Part shown: positions 57,901-64,000 of the stretch, one piece after another
How the letters are laid out: each line of letters opens with the position of its first letter
How positions within the stretch are numbered: the first letter of the stretch is position 1
NCBI GenBank assembly: GCA_013396755.1
Contig: VWZF01005184.1
Location: 124,473 to 188,472 of the forward strand
Source of the DNA: Sclerurus mexicanus
Lineage: Eukaryota > Chordata > Aves > Passeriformes > Furnariidae
DNA length: 64,000 nucleotides
Direction: 5' to 3'
Made by a program: the position numbers and the translations under genes
The notes under the pieces: generated by a model
Database searches by the model: none
The model's input: the letters and a program-made list of their open reading frames with translations, nothing else
Told to the model about the DNA's origin: nothing

Positions 57901-60900
57901 GGAGATCGCTCCAGCTGCCCGCTCACTGCCGAGGACCCCGAGCTGCTTTTCCTAGCGGAAACTCGAACAGCAGCCCACCCACCAAGGTGTTCTAAGAGAT
58001 GGATTGCCAGCTCTGATATGATCACACACAGCACTGCATCCCCCAGCTAACAAATGGCAGCTTCCACTTGTACTTCCCTCCAAGCTCTGAACCGCAGGGT
58101 TTTCTAAAACTACAGTTTCTGGGTTTGTTCTGAAAATAAACCACAAACTACAAAACAGGAAAGAACACAGAACTGCCCAAGTGTGAATTTGCTGAGTAAA
58201 ATTATTATTATTTAAAGTCACAGACAGAAATGTTGCTTTTACTCACTGTAGTTTTGACCCACTTTCACAGTTAAGATATATTTTTCCTAAGGTAGGATAA
58301 GGCTTTGGTTAATACTATGTGGTATTTTTTTCTGCTAACAAGAACCTACACCCTTGTCCCAGAAATTATACAGCTGCACGCTGTAATTTCTGTTACCCTG
58401 AGAACAGTGAATAACTTCACTCTCTTACTTGTTTTGTGTCATGTTACACTTACATTAAAAGTGGCATTTGAAAATAAAATTATGTAGACTGCAGAAGAGA
58501 ATGCACTTGTCAGTAAACCCTTTACTTTGAAAACACAGTATACAGCACAAAGGTATTTTTAAAATACTGGAATAAACTAAAGTGCTCTATCTTTAAATAC
58601 TGACAATTTTCAGCATGCTTTGGTTAGCTCACTTGTATATATACTTGAAGTTACAAAAATGGAAGCAAAGCAATTTTCACCTGCCCATTTTTAAATCTGT
58701 CAGGAAATCCTTAAATCAGTAAGCAAGGAAAATCTTACAATGATGCCTGGTATTATTGAAACTGTCATAATTGTAACTCAAATTTTACAGTTAATGTGCT
58801 AAAATAGATGCAATTTCCCTACCAAAACGCTTTGCGGTGGGAAGAGGAAAGCAGGGTTTTCCTTGCACATTTATAGGATGTAGGAACACAAAAGAAACCA
58901 AGGGGGAATAAAGGAAATAAAACAGGCTTGTGCAGCAACACAAGGATATTCCCTGAGCTGTGCGTCTCCTTTGTGAGCAGATGCCATTGAAGGAACTGGA
59001 TTGGTTCTCAAAGGCAAATTACTGGGCTTTTTAAGTAATTTCACAGCTTCCATTACCAGCACTGTGTAGCTACTTTGAGCATGAGCCTTATCAAGAACAA
59101 ACCCAAACAATTACCGTTTGCTTCAGGAGCTCCTGCAAAGAGCCTGATGGGGTCTTAAGTCATAAAATCCTCAGGTTTCATGCACTACAGTGAAATGTTT
59201 ATCTATTTAGTCACAGCACTCCAAGCGTGACATTGCAAAATTAATTTTTGCTCTAACTGCCTGGCTGCTGAGCAAGATTTCCCATCTCTAACAAAATGAA
59301 AATAATACTGCAGCAGCTAATGCAGCTTTTAGCAGAAAATACCAGCACGGACGATTTTGGCTAAACAGCCCTGAAAGCAACCTGACTTTCTGTTAAGTCC
59401 TTGCATTAATACAGGGAATAGTGCACTGCAGGTCAACTGGATATTCATTTCCTTTGGTCCCAGTACCTCCTTCAGTAAAAAACCTCTTATTGCAATGGGC
59501 ATCCCAAGTCCTCATTCATTCACTGCAGAGGGAGAAGTAGTAAGACTTTGCCCTTGGTCTAAAATATCCAACCCAGAATCCTGCCAGCCATCAATTTAAA
59601 GAGCAGAACTCTGATCCTTGATTTAACTAAGCTTATATCACAGTTTTTGAATGTGATTGATCCACATACAGCATCAAACTTCCATAAAGACCAATTATTC
59701 TAAAATGAAACACTCACAGTGAGCAGGGGTCTTCTTCTGTAAGGTCTGATAAATAGACATTTGCAAAGTGGATGAACAACATCCCTATGGCTTGCTTGGA
59801 AGTATCTAAAAACCTGGAGAGAGTAAAAACAACTTTTAAAACACACAGAACTGCTTACAACACAGCCAGATAAGGTACATTGATGTTCATTAAACCTCCA
59901 CCTCCATTATTCATTTTTTTCTTCAAATGAGAACACCAGAATGGTACAGGTGTCATGGTATTTACCTTATTTAACAACATTCCATTTTAAATTCTCTCTG
60001 TTTTTTGGTTTTGTTTGTTTTGTTTTTTTTAAATATTGCTAACAATAACCCAAATCACATTAACTTGAAATCTACCCCTGTAGATTTAAAGTCTACGGAT
60101 ATCCTCTCGGTATCATATGCATTATCCAAGAGCTAATCCTCACTAAATCTAGCTAAGTCTTTAATAACCCCTTGGAAACAATGAGGATCCTGGCCTCGCT
60201 AGGTATTTTGGGCCTTTCGTGTTTATACATTTTTAGTAAGTTTATGGCACAGACAAAAATAAAATCCTCATCACAGGCTTGTGGGTGAACAATGTAATAG
60301 CTGGCTAATGAGTCCTTTATCTGTAGTATTTTATTTAAAAGCCAAAGTATTTTTCATCTGAAGGCATGAAGTGGTTTCACTAAATTTTATCTGAAGTACA
60401 ACAGCTTAGAACACACTGCAAAAGAATTCCAACCTTGACAGCTTTATCTCCAAAGCAGATGACAAAGTCAAAGAGAAAACAGTTCGCTACTTAAAGAGAA
60501 AACATAAATACCCCATTTAGACACTGATTCAGGAGTGGCTCTGGTCCTTCCCATTCTTTTATCATCATCCTTTGCACAAAACCAAAACTTTCAGTGTATA
60601 TTTTATTAAATGTTAAATATAGGAATCATAACAAAAGTATTCTGCAGGCAAAAGTGTGTTCCTTATACAGAGCAACACTCATTTTGCCTGTTGTTTCCAT
60701 GCCTAAAAAGATTCAAACGCCCAAACAGATCCAAATGGCATTTTCTGCCTGAATTCATCTACTCTCGCTGCTAACTTTGTCTTGAAGCCCCTTCTCTTCA
60801 TTCAGGGCACGGCACAGACAGCAGAGTGCTGGAGATGAGGCAGGAAGCCAGGGAGTTACTTATCTAATCAGTGTGCCAAGCTAAAAATAACAATACTTGA

Positions 60901-61705
60901 GCTCCAGAACGAGATTCTTTGCTTAAAAATTAAGGGCTATCACTGCACTTGTCAGAATTTCAGGCTGAGGTAGACCGTAGTACACAAAGATTTCGTATTT
61001 ATTTTTTCAATAAAATAAAGGTCAGGATTAGTTTGGAAAAGCAGCACTGTATGAGGTGAATTTAACCCACTGAAGTCTTCAATAAGCAGAATGACAGCCT
61101 CACATTTCCACCAGTCTGAAAATTGGTACAGCTTATGTTGCATTGCTTCAATCCAGGAACTTTTAAAATGTAATAAACACAAATACACTTTTTATACCTT
61201 GTATTATTTTATGGCTGATGTTTATATATCCATTATCACACTGTTTTCTATTTTATACATATTAAGACAGCTACAGAACATGGAATTTTGTTTAAGCCCA
61301 GCTGAGAGCTTCTTGTAAGCTTATTTAAGTTTGTAGATGTTCAGATGAACCTTAGGGCAACTCTAAATTTCCACCTTCAGGAGGAATCACAACTCGAAGC
61401 TCTAAGTCCAAATGAACATCTCTGTAGAGATTCCTGGAAGTGTTCAATAAGAGGGACTAGCCAGGAAACACACAGAAGGGAATGTCTCACTGACTCATAT
61501 ATTTTGGTAACTTTCTTGGTTTCCACTGTCAGTTACCAGTTTCTTGTCATCACTTTTCTTTATTTTAATCATCATATGCAAACAATCACTCCTTCAATTT
61601 CTGAAACATGCAAGAAAGAAAAATAAAATTAAGAATAAAGCATGCAAAAAACTCACCATATCCTCCAGGGACGCCTTTCATGCTTTGGTTCTCTGAAGCG
61701 TTTTA
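48914..61705 (-). CDS. STIMATE: STIM activating enhancer (TMEM110), last seven exons
   Basis: Multi-pass ER membrane protein at ER-plasma membrane contacts that promotes STIM1 activation and store-operated calcium entry. Exons in transcript order: 61705-61657, 59813-59718, 56438-56317, 51855-51743, 50873-50796, 50037-49888, 49030-48914. All junctions are in phase, giving 240 residues plus TGA. The first visible exon encodes KRFREPKHERRPWRIW, then [98 protein letters not shown]. The cytosolic tail has KVRYRRAASHEESESE and ends KKKKHRFGLPV. This follows human STIMATE (294 residues) almost throughout; the missing N-terminal part of about 53 residues is one exon, expected right of position 64000. 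The donor of the fourth visible exon (gtttgt) is weak. Confidence 0.95.
54838..55211 (+). mobile_element. CR1 retroposon, well-preserved 3' end
   Basis: About 370 bp match the CR1 3' region: aaatccttccctgggagggt, then ccatccctggaagtgtccca, then tggaaggtgtccc, ending ccaacccaaaccattctggg and attctata. It is the longest and least decayed CR1 here and lies in a STIMATE intron, antisense to the gene. The left boundary is approximate. The wording resembles CR1 tails abundant in songbirds. Confidence 0.88.
55455..55506 (+). mobile_element. Second CR1 3'-end fragment, different subfamily
   Basis: gatccttgtgggtcccttcc followed by aactcagaatactctgtgat is a CR1 tail of another subfamily from the one 250 bp to the left. 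Both are in + orientation, so two separate insertions are more likely than one. Confidence 0.78.
57668..57965. promoter_or_regulatory. CpG-rich island inside a STIMATE intron
   Basis: About two dozen CG dinucleotides occur in roughly 300 bp, in a gene body that is otherwise AT-rich and CpG-poor. It lies in the intron between exons 59813-59718 and 56438-56317. It could be an internal promoter, an enhancer or the remnant of a GC-rich insertion. Both strands stay open here for over 85 codons, which is common in GC-rich DNA and is not evidence for a gene. The GMPGIPGTPG run on + is collagen-like only by chance composition. Confidence 0.5.
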
Positions 61706-64000
61706 CTAAGAAGAAAAAAATGAAAATAAATTGAAGACAACCTGAAACTCCCAAACCAACAAAGACACAAAAAAGTGAAAGCAAATAATCTTCCACAAAT
61801 GTTACATTCTTCGCGAAATTAGTTCTTTCACTACTGCAATTATCAATTTCTAAGGATCAATCTTTATAGAAACTGGCTCCCTTCATCACCTTCAAGTTCC
61901 TGGAGTTCTGTAGTCTGAGTGCCAATAGACTTCACATGGAACAATAATCCATGTCCAACCACCAAAAAAGCTGTTTCTTTTGCTCACAGGGTAGAGGAAA
62001 CCTTTCCACTAAGGATGGGGTTTATATATGGGTTTTATTTCCTTCTGTCCAAGGTTCAGTGCCACTCACCAGCTCCTTCAACATAAGTCTTGAAAAATAA
62101 TTATTTAGGCTCTTATTTCAGAAAATCTCTCTTAGAAAAAAAATTAAGCTCCAACTCCCCTTCAGCCCTTCAAACTGCAGAGATTCTGACTTCAAAAGGC
62201 ACAAACCATAAGCAGGTACAGCCAGGCAAAACTCCAACAAGTATTTTCACCTGCTTTTCCAGCTACGAGGGATGAATTTCAGTTTAACAGAGGCTGCTGT
62301 GTGTAAACCATGCCTGCCTAGTTTACAAGCCTTTAAACTGCGTTCTGGTTTCTGACTCAAAACTGTTTTTCAAGTAGGGCACTTTCCACAAAAGCAACTG
62401 TCTTCATACTATACAGCATTAATGTAATTACCTAAATGCCTTTAAACAAAAAGAAAATTAAAAAACCACCTCCAAGCTGGAGGAGCAGAACTCGCAGGGA
62501 GCACCAAGCTACCAACCTGCCATCTCACTGTCTGTCACTGCTTCTGACAGCAAAGAGAAACACGAGAAATTAAGCAGACACGAGGAAAAGACCGCACGTT
62601 TACACCAAAGATAAAGTTGTAATAGCAACATTTGCCAGCAGTTTTCTCTGTGAACAGCATGACATAAATATAAAACTTCTGTTAAAAATGAGCAACACCA
62701 GCCAAGTTAACCAGTTTGTTATTTATGACAAGTCCTCTCCAGTCACACTATGGATTACTTTAATTAGTGGCACTTTTGTATAACAACAGGAAGCCACAAA
62801 GCATGACAAAACAAATACAAGAAACAGAAGTTTCAGCTTACTGTGGACTTCATGCAAGATGCTTTTCTGCAGACAAAATGGAAATAAACTGGTAAAAGGG
62901 GCATATTTTGGGGAGGGGTGAGTTCCAAGCTTAGGTTTTTGGCTATTATTGCTGTGACGTTCTATAAGCCTGTGAATTCATTCATTTCTTTAAAGAATTC
63001 CCAAAAAATAATTTTGGGAGAGGATATTCAACCCAAGTCATCTAATAGCATTTCAGATTTTATCCACACTGAGAAACAGACCTGAGGAGGTCTATGTTAC
63101 TCTGGCCCGTTCTGAAAACACAACATTTCATTTGAGTTAACATCAAACAGCAGAGTTAACTTGGAAAGCCTCCTGGTTGTCTTTGGGGAATGTACTGAAT
63201 GGCTGATCACACCCCAACCTTCTATCCCCCCAATTAAATGAGATAATCTGTGCAAATGGGTGCAACCTGATGATGAACAGCTGTCTACCCGTACACTTGA
63301 AAACCCGGTAGATCCATGTGAAAGTGCTGCCTCCTCAGCGCAGCCCCTCGCAGCAGTGTCTGTGAGCATCAGGTATTTCTGGCATGCAACACAGATATTG
63401 TCAGGTATTTGCCAGCATAGCCCTGATGCGGAACCTGGGCCTTCCGAGAAAAACCCCAACAGGCTGTAGATGACCACACCGAGCTCAGGGTCCTTGGCAC
63501 GTTTGCTATTAACACAATAATTTTGGGACCAAAAGCCAGCGGGTGTTTTCCAGTAAAGATTCTGCAAATGTCCAAGCACCTATCAAAGTGGGGAGAGGCA
63601 AGCAGTTCTGCCAGCGGCCCTCCCCCAAAACCTGGGAGGACTTGTAGCTGCTCTGAGCCCCACTCCCAGTTCCTCCTGGCAGTTTCTGTGCCACACCACA
63701 CACCCCGAGCCGGGCGTGTGTCAGCTGACAGATGGATCCCAATCTGCCCGCTCCTCACCACTCCATATGCTCCAGCTCGGAGCACTGCGCTCGCACCAGC
63801 GAGAAGCCACCATATTTAATATTAATTAACTAATAATGTTCAGAATTTCATGCTGAATTATAAATGAGGAAAGAAGTGTTGCTTGTTTATACATTCGGTG
63901 CCAGAATCTTTCAGGAAAGGAAATAAAAGCACTTCTGCCAATGAGCATGTGAGCTGCCAGATGGACAGATAATAGATAAGCATATAAGGCACAGTATTGC
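61706..64000 (-). other. STIMATE: STIMATE intron 1, running off the window
   Basis: I searched for the GC-rich first STIMATE exon and did not find it, so the gene continues past the right edge. Two overlapping minus-strand frames (63579-63097 and 63785-63369) are long but unrecognised. A 25-nt exon-like stretch at about 62855-62879 would break the frame. Confidence 0.65.

Noticed and set aside
57691..58050. Collagen-like GMPGIPGTPG frame in the STIMATE intron
   Set aside because: The short Gly-Pro run is a composition effect in a CpG island; there is no repeated G-X-Y domain and no splice context.
62855..62879. 25-nt exon-like segment (tctgcag ... gtaagc) on the minus strand in STIMATE intron 1
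   Set aside because: Its length would shift the reading frame entering the next exon, and it has no counterpart in human STIMATE.
63097..63785. Two long minus-strand frames near the right edge
   Set aside because: Neither resembles the STIMATE N-terminus or any known family, and they overlap in different frames.
1..64000. CRISPR arrays, tRNA/rRNA genes, operons, phage or integrated viral genes
   Set aside because: Nothing of the kind is visible; the sequence has vertebrate gene structure and only bird-type CR1 fragments as mobile DNA.

Overview
The window is vertebrate nuclear DNA, almost certainly from a bird. Its genes are split into many short exons with clean GT/AG splice sites and AATAAA poly(A) signals. 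It also carries 3' ends of CR1-type retroposons, whose tail motifs (ttggaagggacc, ccaacccaaaccattctg) are typical of bird genomes. The wording of the best-preserved CR1 tail resembles those common in songbirds, but I cannot fix the order or species. No prokaryotic, plasmid or viral gene is visible.

Four genes can be rebuilt exon by exon. (1) ITIH3, + strand, 1234-17821: 21 exons, in frame throughout; the signal-peptide exon is missing and the gene enters from the left. (2) ITIH4, - strand, 35739-18751: complete, 22 coding exons, 861 codons plus stop. (3) MUSTN1, - strand, 42366-38652: complete, 3 coding exons, 78 residues. (4) STIMATE (TMEM110), - strand, 61705-48914: the last seven exons, with its first exon beyond the right edge. 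ITIH3 and ITIH4 converge tail to tail, with 929 bp between stop codons. ITIH4, MUSTN1 and STIMATE all read leftward. Order and strands match human 3p21.1 (ITIH1-ITIH3-ITIH4-MUSTN1-STIMATE), so ITIH1 is expected just left of the window.

The two ITIH genes are paralogues: ten corresponding exons have identical lengths and intron phases agree. Both encode a secreted VIT + von Willebrand A heavy chain. ITIH3 keeps the D-P-H-F site where heavy chains are cleaved and esterified to chondroitin sulfate of bikunin. ITIH4 has lost it, and carries a longer arginine-rich linker built from four small exons. MUSTN1 (muscle/skeletal nuclear protein) has a TATA box and muscle-type sites upstream. STIMATE is a multi-pass ER membrane regulator of STIM1.

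The window is a conserved locus, not a new system. The points most worth a second look are: symmetric (phase 1-1) microexon cassettes in the linkers of both ITIH genes, including a 6-nt exon; tandem acceptors 8 nt apart at the homologous exon of both paralogues, where the downstream choice creates a stop; the altered DPHF site of ITIH4; an HNF1-like site next to the ITIH4 start; and a CpG-rich island inside a STIMATE intron. The remaining DNA is introns and intergenic sequence with no gene I can support.
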